Counted from the stretch's first letter, positions 47,596 to 56,372 are shown. The stretch: 64,000 nt of DNA from Aquipseudomonas alcaligenes NBRC 14159 (GCF_000467105.1 NZ_BATI01000028.1:1-64000); one strand, 5' to 3'. Notes: generated from the letters alone by a model not told the origin. Translations and numbers: made by a program.

Positions 47596-48756
47596 TCAGA
47601 GGCGCCCGTGCAGGGCATCGCTGAACAGCTGGCTGACGCTGGCCTCGCTCAACGGCAGCGGGTTGCCGCCGGCCGAGGGGTCGACCACCGCCATCTGGGC
47701 GATCAGCGCGGTCTTGCCATCATCCACACCCAGCTCGGCCAGGCTGTGCGGCACGCCGGTGTCGCTGCGCAGGCGCATGACCAGGTCGAGGAAACTGTCG
47801 AAGCCGGGATTGGCCAGGCCCAGGTAGGCGGCCAGGCGGGTGATGCGCTCCTCGATGGCGCTGCGGTTGAACTTCAGCACATAGGGCATCAGCGTGGCGT
47901 TGGTCATGCCGTGGTGGGTGTCGTACAGCGCGCCGATCGGGTGCGCCAGGGCGTGCATGCCGCCCAGGCCCTTCTGGAAGGCGGTGGCGCCCATGGCGGC
48001 GGCGGCCAGCATATCGGCGCGCGCGTCGAGATCATCGGGCTGGCGCACGGCGCGGACCAGCGACTGCTGCACCAGGCGCATGCCTTCCACCGCGATGCCA
48101 TCGGCCAGCGGGTGGAAGCCCGGCGCGCAGTAGGCTTCCAGGCAGTGCGAGAAGGCGTCCATGCCGGTGCCGGCGGTGACCCAGGCGGGCATGCCGACGG
48201 TCAGCTCGGGATCGCTGATGACGATCTTCGGCATCATCTGCGGGTGGAAGATGATGCGCTTGGTATGGGTGCGCTCGTCGGTGAGGATGCCGGCGCGGCC
48301 GACTTCCGAACCGGTGCCGGCGGTAGTGGGCACGGCGATGATCGGCGCGATGCCCCTGGGGTCGGCGCGGGTCCACCAGTCGCCGACGTCTTCATAGTCC
48401 CAGACCGGGCGTGCCTGGCCGCTCATGAAGGCGATCAGCTTGCCCATGTCCAGGCCGCTGCCGCCGCCGAAGGCGACCACCCCGTCGTGCTTGCCGGCGT
48501 GGTAGGCAGCCAGGCCGGCGTCGAGGTTGGCGCCCACCGGATTGGGCTTGAGGTCGCTGAAGATTGCCGCGCCAAGGCCGGCATCCTGCAGCAGGGCGAG
48601 GGTGGCGGTGGTGATCGGTGCCGTACCCAGGCCGCGATCGGTGACTAGCAGCGGGCGCTGCATGCCGAGGCTCTGGCACAGCGCCGGCAGCTCCTTGATA
48701 CGCCCGGCGCCGAAGCGTACCGAGGTGGGGTAGTTCCAGTTGGCGGTCTTGCTCAT
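47596..48756 (-). CDS. Iron-containing alcohol dehydrogenase
   Basis: A 386-residue group III alcohol dehydrogenase. The NAD-binding part contains GVVAFGGGSGLDMGKLIAF and PTTAGTGSEVG. Metal ligands are in GMDAFSHCLEAY (Asp, His) and GGMHALAHPIGALYDTHHG (two His). It would interconvert an alcohol and its aldehyde with NAD(H). It is the last gene of a reverse cluster with a glutamine-synthetase-like ligase and an aldehyde dehydrogenase; together they could oxidise an N-glutamylated amino alcohol. A REP-like palindrome separates it from the upstream gene. Confidence 0.9.
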   Translation of the reverse strand: MSKTANWNYPTSVRFGAGRIKELPALCQSLGMQRPLLVTDRGLGTAPITTATLALLQDAGLGAAIFSDLKPNPVGANLDAGLAAYHAGKHDGVVAFGGGSGLDMGKLIAFMSGQARPVWDYEDVGDWWTRADPRGIAPIIAVPTTAGTGSEVGRAGILTDERTHTKRIIFHPQMMPKIVISDPELTVGMPAWVTAGTGMDAFSHCLEAYCAPGFHPLADGIAVEGMRLVQQSLVRAVRQPDDLDARADMLAAAAMGATAFQKGLGGMHALAHPIGALYDTHHGMTNATLMPYVLKFNRSAIEERITRLAAYLGLANPGFDSFLDLVMRLRSDTGVPHSLAELGVDDGKTALIAQMAVVDPSAGGNPLPLSEASVSQLFSDALHGRL

Positions 48757-48797
48757 GGCACGGGCCTCTTCGAGACGGTGATGGTGAGACGAACACG

Positions 48798-48821
48798 CCC
48801 TCTCCCGTTTACGGGAGAGGG
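48798..48821. repeat. REP-like palindrome 1
   Basis: Eleven-base perfect arms CCCTCTCCCGT and ACGGGAGAGGG around TT, in the 68-base gap between the aldehyde dehydrogenase stop and the alcohol dehydrogenase start. One of five related copies in 4.6 kb. Confidence 0.8.
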
Positions 48822-48824
48822 GAG

Positions 48825-50213
48825 TTACAAGGCATGACGCAGATGGAACGACTTGGGCCGGGTCAGGTGCTCGTAGCCCAGGCGCGACAGGGTGGCGCCG
48901 CGCCCGGTGTGCTTGACCCCGGTCCAGGCCAGCGCCGGGTCGAGGTAGTCGCAGCGGTTCATGAACACGGTGCCGGTTTCCAGCTGCTCGCCGAGCCGCT
49001 CGGCGGCGTCCAGATCGCTGGTCCAGATCGCCGCGCTGAGGCCATAGGGGCTGTCGTTCATCAGGGCGATGGCTTCGGCGTCGCCGGCCACCGGCATGAT
49101 GCCGACCACCGGGCCGAAACTTTCCTCGCGCATCACCGCCATCTCGTGGTCGACCTGCACCAGCACCTGCGGTGCCAGGTAGGGCGTGCCGGGGGCGTCG
49201 GCGGCGAAGCTGCTGGCGTCGATCAGTGCCTTGGCGCCGCGGGCGGTAGCCTGGGCGATCTGCCCGCGGACGAACTCGGCGGCCTGGGCGCGCACCAGCG
49301 GGCCGAGGGTGGTGGCCTGGTCCAGCGGGTTGCCCAGCACGTACTGGCGGGTCAGCTCGACGAAGCCATCGACGAAGGCCGGATAGAGCTTGTGGTCGAC
49401 GTAGATGCGCTCGATGCCGCAGCAGCTCTGCCCGGAGTTGAAGAAGCTGCCGTCGACCAGGTTCTCCACCGCGTGGGCCAGGTCGGCGTCGCCGCGCACG
49501 TAGGCCGGGTCCTTGCCGCCCAGCTCCAGGCCGACGCCGATGAAATGGCCGGCGGCGGCGCTTTCCATCATCCGTCCACCTTCCACCGAGCCGGTGAAGT
49601 TGACCTGCTGCACCTGTCCGGAGGCGATCAGTGCGCCGGTCTGGCCGTGGTCCAGCACCAGGTTGTGGAACAGCCCGTCCGGCAGGCCGGCGCGGGCGAA
49701 GGCCTGGGCGAAGCGCTCGCCGACCAGCAGGGTCTGGCTGGCGTGCTTGAGCAGCACGGCGTTACCGGCCATCAGCGCCGGAATGATGGCGTTCACCGCC
49801 GTCAGGTAGGGATAGTTCCACGGCGCCACCACCAGCACGGTGCCCAGCGGCTCGCGGCGAATGAAGCGGCGGAAGCCTTCCTTCGGCTCGGGCACCACGT
49901 CGGCCAGGGCGCTGGCGGCGATGCCGATCATGTAGCGTGCGCGCTCCTCGAAGCCGCGCAGTTCGCCGGCACCGAAGCGCACCGGGCGGCCCATCTGCCA
50001 GGCCAGTTCGGGGACTATCTCGTCCTTCATTGCCAGCATGGCGTCCACCGCCTTCAGGCAGTAGCCGGCGCGCTGTTCGAGAGTCAGTTGGCGCCAGGTG
50101 CGCTGGGCCTCCTGGGCCTGTTGCAGGACCTGTTCCAGCTGGTGGCTGCCGATAAGCGGGCGCTCGGCATAGAGGCTGCCGTCGACCGGCGAAATCAGGC
50201 GGATATGGTTCAT
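48825..50213 (-). CDS. Aldehyde dehydrogenase
   Basis: A 462-residue aldehyde dehydrogenase, unrelated in detail to the ExaC-type one nearby and slightly shorter. Landmarks: VLVVAPWNYPYLTAVNA, the cofactor region VNFTGSVEGGRMM, catalytic Glu in LELGGKDPAYVRG, and catalytic Cys in NSGQSCCGIERIYV. It resembles enzymes acting on gamma-glutamyl-aminoaldehydes or succinic semialdehyde. Its placement after the ligase gene and before the iron alcohol dehydrogenase suggests it oxidises the aldehyde formed from an N-glutamylated alcohol. That order of reactions is inferred. Confidence 0.88.
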   Translation of the reverse strand: MNHIRLISPVDGSLYAERPLIGSHQLEQVLQQAQEAQRTWRQLTLEQRAGYCLKAVDAMLAMKDEIVPELAWQMGRPVRFGAGELRGFEERARYMIGIAASALADVVPEPKEGFRRFIRREPLGTVLVVAPWNYPYLTAVNAIIPALMAGNAVLLKHASQTLLVGERFAQAFARAGLPDGLFHNLVLDHGQTGALIASGQVQQVNFTGSVEGGRMMESAAAGHFIGVGLELGGKDPAYVRGDADLAHAVENLVDGSFFNSGQSCCGIERIYVDHKLYPAFVDGFVELTRQYVLGNPLDQATTLGPLVRAQAAEFVRGQIAQATARGAKALIDASSFAADAPGTPYLAPQVLVQVDHEMAVMREESFGPVVGIMPVAGDAEAIALMNDSPYGLSAAIWTSDLDAAERLGEQLETGTVFMNRCDYLDPALAWTGVKHTGRGATLSRLGYEHLTRPKSFHLRHAL

Positions 50214-50240
50214 GCTCGATAGAACTCCCTGTGATCATCC

Positions 50241-50264
50241 CCCTCTCCCGTTTGCGGGAGAGGG
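50241..50264. repeat. REP-like palindrome 2
   Basis: Ten-base arms CCCTCTCCCG and CGGGAGAGGG around TTTG, in the 118-base gap between the ligase and aldehyde dehydrogenase genes. Confidence 0.8.
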
Positions 50265-50298
50265 ATAGGAAAGGGCGTGGTCCGTCCCTCTCCCCCGG

Positions 50299-50324
50299 CC
50301 CCTCTCCCACGAGTGGGAGAGGGG
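50299..50324. repeat. REP-like palindrome 3
   Basis: Eleven-base arms CCCCTCTCCCA and TGGGAGAGGGG around CGAG, ending seven bases before the ligase stop codon; forms a pair with palindrome 2. Confidence 0.8.
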
Positions 50325-50331
50325 AGTGAGG

Positions 50332-51699
50332 TCAATAGCGCTCGAAGCCGCGGCGCAGTTCCCAGTCGGTCACTCGGCGGTCGTACTCCTGCTGCTCCCA
50401 GCGCGCGGTGTGCAGGTAGTGCTCGACCACCTCGTCGCCGAAGGCCGCACGCAACATGCGCGACTGCTCCAGGGCGCTGGTGGCGCCGCGCAGGGTCTTG
50501 GCCACCTCGGGCAGTTCGTCGTGCTCGTAGGCATCGCCGGAGAACGGCGCTGGCAGCTCCAGCTGTTCGTCGATGCCGGCCAGGCCAGCGGCGATCAGGG
50601 CGGCGAAGGCCAGGTAGGGGTTGAGGTCGGCACCGCCGATACGGCACTCGATGCGGATACCCTTGCCGCCCTCGCCGCACAGACGAAAGCCCGCGGTGCG
50701 GTTGTCGTTGCTCCACACCGCGCGGGTGGGGGCGAAGGTGCCGGCCTGGAAGCGCTTGTAGGAGTTGATGTAGGGGGCGAGGAAGTAGGTGATGTCGCCG
50801 GCGTACTTGAGCTGGCCAGCGACCCACTGGCGCATCAGCTTGGACATGCCGAACTCGGCCTTGGCGTCGAAGAACAGCGGCTTGTTGCCCTTCAGGCTCC
50901 ACAGCGAGTTGTGGATATGGCTGCTGGAGCCGGCCAGGTTGTAGTTCCACTTGGCCATGAAGGTGATGGCCTTGCCCTGCAGCAGGGCGATCTCCTTGCA
51001 GGCGTGCTTGATGATGCTGTGGCTGTCGGCCATGGTCAGCGCATCGGCGTAGCGCACGTTGATCTCTTCCTGGCCCGGACCCCATTCGCCCTTGGAGTTT
51101 TCCACGGCGATGCCGGCCGCCTGCAGGTGCTTGCGGATGGCGCGCAACACCGGCTCGTCGCGGATGGTCTGCAGGATGCCGTAGTCCTCGATGTGGTAGT
51201 TGGCCGTGCGCGGCTCGCGGTAGTGCTGGGCGTGGATGCTCTCGTAGCTCTGGTCGAACAGGTAGAACTCCAGCTCGGAGGCGAACATGCCCTTGTAGCC
51301 GCGCTCGGTGAGGCGGGCGATCTGCCGCTTGAGGATGCCGCGCGGGCTGTGCGGCAGGTCCTGGTGGTGGTGGTCCTGCACGTCGCACAGCACCAGGGCG
51401 GTGCCCTCCAGCCAGGGCACCAGGCGCATGGTGGAGAGGTCGGGCTTGAACACGAAGTCGCCGTAGCCGCGCTTCCAGCTGGCGGCGGCGTAGCCGGGTA
51501 CCGGCTCCATGTCGATGTCGTCGGCCAGCAGGTAGTCGCAGCCGTGGGTTTCCTCGTGGGCGCTGTCGAGGAAGAACTCGACCTGGAAGCGCTTGCCGAT
51601 CAGGCGGCCTTGCATGTCGACCATGCAGGCCAGGACGGTGTCGACGCTGCCGGCTTCGGCCAGCTGGCGCAGTCGGGCAAGGGTGAGCGGGGCGGTCAT
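50332..51699 (-). CDS. Glutamine synthetase-like gamma-glutamyl ligase
   Basis: A 455-residue glutamine-synthetase-fold enzyme. It keeps the ATP and glutamate site motifs (FASELEFYLFD, ENSKGEWGPGQEEIN, GSSSHIHNSLW and RIECRIGGADLNPYLAFAA). Where E. coli GlnA has the adenylylated Tyr in KNLYDLP, this protein has YEHDELPEVA, so that control is absent. Its best relatives, by feel, are PuuA/PauA and IpuC-type enzymes that ligate glutamate to polyamines, isopropylamine or amino alcohols. It is the first gene of the reverse cluster with aldehyde and iron alcohol dehydrogenases. An aldehyde-plus-alcohol dehydrogenase pair points to an amino alcohol as substrate. Divergent from mpl. Confidence 0.87.
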   Translation of the reverse strand: MTAPLTLARLRQLAEAGSVDTVLACMVDMQGRLIGKRFQVEFFLDSAHEETHGCDYLLADDIDMEPVPGYAAASWKRGYGDFVFKPDLSTMRLVPWLEGTALVLCDVQDHHHQDLPHSPRGILKRQIARLTERGYKGMFASELEFYLFDQSYESIHAQHYREPRTANYHIEDYGILQTIRDEPVLRAIRKHLQAAGIAVENSKGEWGPGQEEINVRYADALTMADSHSIIKHACKEIALLQGKAITFMAKWNYNLAGSSSHIHNSLWSLKGNKPLFFDAKAEFGMSKLMRQWVAGQLKYAGDITYFLAPYINSYKRFQAGTFAPTRAVWSNDNRTAGFRLCGEGGKGIRIECRIGGADLNPYLAFAALIAAGLAGIDEQLELPAPFSGDAYEHDELPEVAKTLRGATSALEQSRMLRAAFGDEVVEHYLHTARWEQQEYDRRVTDWELRRGFERY

Positions 51700-51898
51700 C
51701 CGTAGTACTCCCTGGCGGGGCGTCTTGCCCCTTGGTTCTTGTTGTCGGGAAACGGGCCGGCCGGGCCGGCTGCCATTGACTCTAGACGAAAATTCGCCGG
51801 CGTCCGGAACCGCCGGGGCGGGGCCTCAGTCCGATTGCGCTGTGCTAACCTGCGGCCAATTTCGCCCCGGCCTGCGGGCCGGTATCCAGAGGTCATCC

Positions 51899-53251
51899 AT
51901 GCATATCCACATCCTCGGCATCTGCGGCACCTTCATGGGGTCGCTGGCCGTGCTGGCCAAGGAGCTTGGCCACCGCGTCACCGGCTCCGACGCCAACGTC
52001 TACCCGCCCATGAGCACCCAGCTCGAAGCCCAGGGCATCGAACTGATGCAGGGCTACGACCCGGCCCACCTGCAGCCGGCGCCGGACCTGGTGGTGGTCG
52101 GCAATGCGCTGAGCCGCGGCAACCCTGCGGTCGAGTACGTGCTGAACCAGGGCCTGCCCTATGTGTCCGGCCCGCAGTGGCTGGCCGACCATGTGCTGCA
52201 GGGTCGCTGGGTGCTGGCCGCTGCCGGTACGCACGGCAAGACCACCACCAGCAGCATGCTGGCCTGGGTGCTGGAGCATGCTGGCATGAGCCCGGGCTTC
52301 CTCATTGGCGGCGTGCCGCAGAACTTTGGGGTGTCGGCGCGCCTGGGCGGCACGCCGTTCTTCGTGGTCGAGGCCGACGAGTACGACAGCGCCTTCTTCG
52401 ACAAGCGCAGTAAGTTCGTCCACTACCGCCCACGCACGGCCATCCTCAACAACCTGGAGTTCGACCACGCGGACATCTTCCCGGACCTGGCGGCCATCGA
52501 GCGGCAGTTCCATCACCTGGTGCGTACCGTCCCTGGTGAGGGCCTGATCATCCATCCGCAGGCCGAAGAGGCTCTGGCCCGTGTGATCAAGATGGGCTGC
52601 TGGACCCCGGTGCAGACCACCGGCGACGGCGGCCAGTGGCAGGCGCGCCTGCTCAGCGAAGACGGCTCGCGCTTCGAGGTGGTGTTCGACGGCAAGGTCG
52701 AGGGCGTGGTCGAGTGGGAGCTGACCGGCCAGCACAACGTGGCCAACGCCCTGGCCTGCCTGGCGGCGGCGCGGCATGTCGGCGTGGTGCCGGAGCTGGG
52801 CATCGCCGGGCTGTCGAGCTTCAAGAGCGTCAAGCGGCGCATGGAAAAGGTCGCGGAAGTGCAGGGAGTGACCCTCTACGACGACTTCGCCCACCACCCG
52901 ACGGCCATTGCCACCACCCTCGATGGCCTGCGCAAGCGTGTCGGCGCCGCCCAGGTGATCGCGGTGATCGAGCCGCGTTCCAACTCGATGAAACTGGGTG
53001 CCCACCGCGACGGCCTGGCCGACTCCGTGGTGCAGGCCGACCGGGTGTTCTGGTACGCGCCGGCCAATCTGGGCTGGGACCTGGCGGCCAGCGTAGCCGG
53101 CTCGACGGTGCCGACCGAGGTCTGCGACTCGCTGGAAGCCATCATCGCGGGCGTCAAGGCCGTGGCCGCGCCCGGCACCCAGGTGGTGATCATGAGCAAC
53201 GGCGGTTTCGGCGGCTTGCACGGTAAGCTGGCTAGCGCCTTGGCCAAGTAG
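51899..53251 (+). CDS. mpl: UDP-N-acetylmuramate:L-alanyl-gamma-D-glutamyl-meso-diaminopimelate ligase
   Basis: A 450-residue Mur ligase that reloads recycled murein tripeptide onto UDP-MurNAc. ATG 51899 ([20 protein letters not shown]) is the normal start; the longer open frame covers the divergent promoter region. The ATP site is [15 protein letters not shown], followed by [17 protein letters not shown] and [15 protein letters not shown]. Length and NICGTF-like N-terminus separate Mpl from MurC. Cytoplasmic. Followed by two REP-like palindromes and ubiX. Confidence 0.95.
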   Translation: MHIHILGICGTFMGSLAVLAKELGHRVTGSDANVYPPMSTQLEAQGIELMQGYDPAHLQPAPDLVVVGNALSRGNPAVEYVLNQGLPYVSGPQWLADHVLQGRWVLAAAGTHGKTTTSSMLAWVLEHAGMSPGFLIGGVPQNFGVSARLGGTPFFVVEADEYDSAFFDKRSKFVHYRPRTAILNNLEFDHADIFPDLAAIERQFHHLVRTVPGEGLIIHPQAEEALARVIKMGCWTPVQTTGDGGQWQARLLSEDGSRFEVVFDGKVEGVVEWELTGQHNVANALACLAAARHVGVVPELGIAGLSSFKSVKRRMEKVAEVQGVTLYDDFAHHPTAIATTLDGLRKRVGAAQVIAVIEPRSNSMKLGAHRDGLADSVVQADRVFWYAPANLGWDLAASVAGSTVPTEVCDSLEAIIAGVKAVAAPGTQVVIMSNGGFGGLHGKLASALAK

Positions 53252-53260
53252 ACAGTAACC

Positions 53261-53281
53261 CCCTCTCCCGCCGGGAGAGGG
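53261..53281. repeat. REP-like palindrome 4
   Basis: Ten-base arms CCCTCTCCCG and CGGGAGAGGG with a one-base centre, 10 bases after the mpl stop, followed by a G-rich tail (CAGGGGTGAGGGGG). It forms a unit with palindrome 5. Confidence 0.8.
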
Positions 53282-53350
53282 CAGGGGTGAGGGGGCTATG
53301 GGCAGCTCGGAGTTGCTCGGGACGCCCTCATCCGACGCGGCCCGCCCCGG

Positions 53351-53373
53351 CCCCTCGCCCAATGGGAGAGGGG
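53351..53373. repeat. REP-like palindrome 5
   Basis: Arms CCCCTCGCCC and GGGAGAGGGG (one mismatch) around AAT, 25 bases before the ubiX start; with palindrome 4 it fills the mpl-ubiX gap. Confidence 0.75.
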
Positions 53374-53397
53374 AACAAACACTGCGAGGAGTTTCCC

Positions 53398-54027
53398 ATG
53401 AACGGCCCCGAACGCATCACCCTGGCCATGACCGGCGCCTCCGGCGCCCAGTACGGCCTGCGCCTGCTCGACTGCCTGGTGCAGGAAGACCGCGAGGTGC
53501 ACTTCCTGATCTCCAAGGCCGCGCAGCTGGTGATGGCCACCGAGACCGATGTCAGCCTGCCGGCCAAGCCGCAGGCTATGCAGCAGTTCCTCAGCGAGTA
53601 CACCGGCGCCGCGCCTGGGCAGATCCGCGTGTACGGCAAGGAAGACTGGATGGCCCCGCCGGCCTCCGGCTCCGGCGCGCCCAGCGCCATGGTGGTGGTG
53701 CCGTGTTCGACCGGCACCCTCTCGGCGATTGCCACCGGGGCCTGCAACAATCTGATCGAGCGCGCCGCCGACGTGGTGCTCAAGGAGCGCCGCCAGCTGA
53801 TCCTGGTACCGCGCGAGGCGCCGTATTCGAGCATCCACCTGGAGAACATGCTCAAGCTGTCCAACCTCGGCGTGACCATCCTGCCGGCGTCTCCGGGCTT
53901 CTATCACCAGCCGCAGACCCTGGACGATCTGGTCGACTTCGTCGTCGCACGCATCCTCAACTGTCTCGGTGTGCCGCAGGACATGCTGCCGCGCTGGGGC
54001 GAACACCATCTGGCCAGCGATGAATAG
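53398..54027 (+). CDS. ubiX: Flavin prenyltransferase UbiX
   Basis: A 209-residue enzyme that prenylates FMN to make the cofactor of UbiD decarboxylases, needed for ubiquinone. ATG 53398 ([16 protein letters not shown]) follows GAGGAG; the frame continues upstream through the REP pair but without typical sequence. Landmarks: [37 protein letters not shown] and [15 protein letters not shown]. Slightly longer at the C-terminus than E. coli UbiX. Its stop overlaps the next gene start by eight bases. Confidence 0.95.
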   Translation: MNGPERITLAMTGASGAQYGLRLLDCLVQEDREVHFLISKAAQLVMATETDVSLPAKPQAMQQFLSEYTGAAPGQIRVYGKEDWMAPPASGSGAPSAMVVVPCSTGTLSAIATGACNNLIERAADVVLKERRQLILVPREAPYSSIHLENMLKLSNLGVTILPASPGFYHQPQTLDDLVDFVVARILNCLGVPQDMLPRWGEHHLASDE

Positions 54028-54307
54028 GGGCCTGCTCCTGCTGCTGGCCTGCGCGCTGCTGCCCGGCTGCGCCAGCGTGCGCACCCTGGATGCGGCCAAG
54101 CCTGGCGCGCCGATCATCTACTCCGGTACGCGCCTGGACTGGTACACGCTGCAGGGCGGCTGTTGTCCGGTGGATCGTTTCGGCGCCGAGGCGCCGCGCT
54201 ATCCCGGCCTCGACCTGCCGTTCGCCGCCGTGCTGGAGACCCTGCTGCTGCCGTTTGCGGTGGCTGCCGAACTGGGCGTCGGCCTCAGCGTTTCCGGCGG
54301 CATCTGA
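54020..54307 (+). CDS. YceK/YidQ family lipoprotein
   Basis: A 95-residue precursor lipoprotein. The signal sequence [17 protein letters not shown] carries a lipobox LPGC, so the mature protein starts at Cys17. Conserved family features follow: [18 protein letters not shown] and the hydrophobic C-terminal stretch ending near GVGLSVSGG. Residues after Cys17 (Ala-Ser) suggest outer-membrane sorting. Function unknown. It overlaps the end of ubiX, so it is translated from the same message. Confidence 0.85.
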   Translation: MNRGLLLLLACALLPGCASVRTLDAAKPGAPIIYSGTRLDWYTLQGGCCPVDRFGAEAPRYPGLDLPFAAVLETLLLPFAVAAELGVGLSVSGGI

Positions 54308-54368
54308 GGCGCTCCTTGCGCTAGAGCCTTTGCGCTCGACTGGGCGGTCTGTTTCTGCGCGACCTGGG

Positions 54369-54396
54369 TTGGCATCGGCCAATCCTCGTCTAGGCT
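54369..54396 (+). promoter_or_regulatory. Possible sigma-70 promoter for the TRAP genes
   Basis: TTGGCA (54369-54374), a 16-base spacer and TAGGCT (54391-54396), about 33 bases upstream of the dctQ start. The -35 is good, the -10 is weak. Confidence 0.35.
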
Positions 54397-54428
54397 GACG
54401 AAAAAATGTCGGCGTCGCAGGCAAGGAC

Positions 54429-54935
54429 ATGCATCAGGCAATCCGAGCGTATGTGCGTGTTGTAGACCGCGTGAACAGGTTTGTGGGGCGCTGCGCCATG
54501 TACCTGATCTTCGTCATGCTGGGGGTTCTGCTCTACTCATCGCTGAGCAAGGCCGTCTTCACCCCGGCGATCTGGACGCTGGAGACCGCGCAGTTTCTGA
54601 TGGTCGCCTACTTCCTGCTGGGTGGCGCCTACGCCATGCAGCTTGGCGACCATGTGCGCATGGACCTGCTCTACGGGCGCTGGCAGCCGCGCACGCGCGC
54701 CTGGGTGGATGCCGTCACCATCCTCTTCCTGCTGTTCTACCTGGTGGTGCTGCTGTACGGCGGCCTGTCCTCGACCCACTACGCCTTCGAATACGACGAA
54801 ACCAGCTATTCGGCCTGGTCGCCGCGCATGGCACCGATCAAGGTGCTGATGGTGGTCGGCATCGCCCTGATGCTGCTGCAGGCGCTGGCGCAGCTGTTCA
54901 AGGATATTGCCGCCGTACGCGGGGAGACGCTGTGA
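54429..54935 (+). CDS. dctQ: TRAP transporter small permease (DctQ)
   Basis: A 168-residue inner-membrane protein with four helices (AMYLIFVMLGVLLYSSL, FLMVAYFLLGGAYAMQLG, VTILFLLFYLVVLLYGG, VLMVVGIALMLLQALAQL). The GDHVRMDLLYGRW loop is the DctQ hallmark. It pairs with DctM in sodium-driven uptake of organic acids. Stop overlaps the dctM start (TGATG). Confidence 0.92.
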   Translation: MHQAIRAYVRVVDRVNRFVGRCAMYLIFVMLGVLLYSSLSKAVFTPAIWTLETAQFLMVAYFLLGGAYAMQLGDHVRMDLLYGRWQPRTRAWVDAVTILFLLFYLVVLLYGGLSSTHYAFEYDETSYSAWSPRMAPIKVLMVVGIALMLLQALAQLFKDIAAVRGETL

Positions 54936-56260
54936 TGGATCATGGTCTGATTGCCCTGCTGATGTTCAGCTCGATGATGCTGCTGTTGCTCACCGGCAAG
55001 CGCGTGTTCGGCGCCATCGGTTTCGTCGCGGCGGCCGCGGCGTTGCTGCTGTGGGGCGATGGCGGCGCCGAGTTGCCGTTCAGCGCGGCGATGAAGCTGA
55101 TGAAGTGGTACCCGCTGCTGACCCTGCCGATGTTCGTGTTCATGGGCTACATGCTCTCCGAGTCGGGCGTTGCGGACGACCTGTACCGCATGTTCCACGT
55201 GTGGATGGGGCCGCTGCACGGCGGTCTGGCCATCGGCACCATCGGCCTGATGGTGCTGATCTCGGCGATGAACGGGCTGAGCGTGGCCGGCATGGCCATC
55301 GGCGCGACCATCGCCTTGCCCGAGCTGCTGCGGCGTGGCTACGACAAGATCATGGTCACCGGCGTGATCCAGGCCGGCAGCTCGCTGGGCATCCTTATTC
55401 CGCCCAGCGTGGTGCTGGTGCTGTACGGCATGATCGCCCGCCAGCCGGTCGGCCAGCTGTGGCTGGCCGGGGTGCTGCCAGGCCTGCTGATGGCCAGCCT
55501 GTTCGTGCTCTATATCGCCGTGCGCTGCCGCCTGCAGCCGCACATGGGGCCGCCACTGACCCTGGAAGAGCGTGCCGAGATCAGCCTGGGCGAGAAGCTG
55601 CGCCTGCTGCGTGCCGGCCTGCTACCGCTGTTCATCTTCGTGTCCATGACCGGGCTGTTCATGCTCGGCATCACCAGCCTGGTGGAAAGCTCGGCGGTCG
55701 GCGCCCTGGCCGCCACCCTGGCGGCGCTGGTGCAGGGGCGGCTGACGCGCAAGGTGATGGAGGAGACCCTGCGCAAGACGCTCGGCATCAGCTGCATGTT
55801 CATGTGGATCATCCTCGCCGCGCTGTGCTTCGGCGCGGTGTTCGACGGCCTCGGCGCGGTCAAGGCGATCGAGGGCTTCTTCGTCGGAGACCTGGGGCTG
55901 GGGCCCTGGGAAATCCTCATCCTGATGCAGCTGTCGTTCATCATCATGGGCATGTTCCTCGACGACACCGCCATGCTGGTGATCGTCGCGCCGCTCTACG
56001 TGCCGCTGGTGGGCAGCCTGGGCTTCGACCTGGTGTGGTACGGAGTGCTCTACACCATCACCTGCCAGATGGCCTACATGACCCCGCCGTTCGGCTACAA
56101 CCTGTTCCTGATGCGCGCCATGGCGCCGCCGGAAGTCAGCCTGGGCGACATCTACCGCTCGGTCACGCCCTTCGTGGCGATCATGGCGCTGACCCTGGTG
56201 CTGGTGATGATCTACCCGCAGATCGCCCTGTGGCTGCCGCAGTGGCACTACGGCGGCTGA
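54935..56260 (+). CDS. dctM: TRAP transporter large permease (DctM)
   Basis: A 441-residue protein with about 12 hydrophobic segments. ATG 54935 overlaps the dctQ stop; the preceding GTG at 54932 is an alternative. Conserved DctM blocks are LTLPMFVFMGYMLSESG, GSSLGILIPPSVVLVLYG, and the C-terminal FLDDTAMLVIVAPLYVPL and MTPPFGYNLFLMRAMAP. It is the transport subunit of the elevator-type TRAP system. Substrate is set mainly by the DctP partner. Confidence 0.93.
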   Translation: MDHGLIALLMFSSMMLLLLTGKRVFGAIGFVAAAAALLLWGDGGAELPFSAAMKLMKWYPLLTLPMFVFMGYMLSESGVADDLYRMFHVWMGPLHGGLAIGTIGLMVLISAMNGLSVAGMAIGATIALPELLRRGYDKIMVTGVIQAGSSLGILIPPSVVLVLYGMIARQPVGQLWLAGVLPGLLMASLFVLYIAVRCRLQPHMGPPLTLEERAEISLGEKLRLLRAGLLPLFIFVSMTGLFMLGITSLVESSAVGALAATLAALVQGRLTRKVMEETLRKTLGISCMFMWIILAALCFGAVFDGLGAVKAIEGFFVGDLGLGPWEILILMQLSFIIMGMFLDDTAMLVIVAPLYVPLVGSLGFDLVWYGVLYTITCQMAYMTPPFGYNLFLMRAMAPPEVSLGDIYRSVTPFVAIMALTLVLVMIYPQIALWLPQWHYGG

Positions 56261-56372
56261 GGCAAATCGGTTTTCAGGGCGGCGGCCCGGGAGTGTCTGT
56301 TGTGCGAGCGCCGGTCTGGGAGAGAGGGGAGGCGCAATGGTGCGGCTCCATTCAACGCTTGGAGACGACAGC

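Noticed and set aside
51593..51898. Upstream extension of the mpl frame
   Set aside because: It crosses the divergent promoter region and has no Mur ligase similarity; ATG 51899 gives the normal N-terminus.
51700..51898. Possible sigma-54 promoter for the ligase gene (TGGCAG near 51770 on the reverse strand)
   Set aside because: No GC dinucleotide at the required -12 spacing.
54308..54428. Sigma-54-like TGGCATCGGCC before the TRAP genes
   Set aside because: The -12 GC is absent at the right distance.
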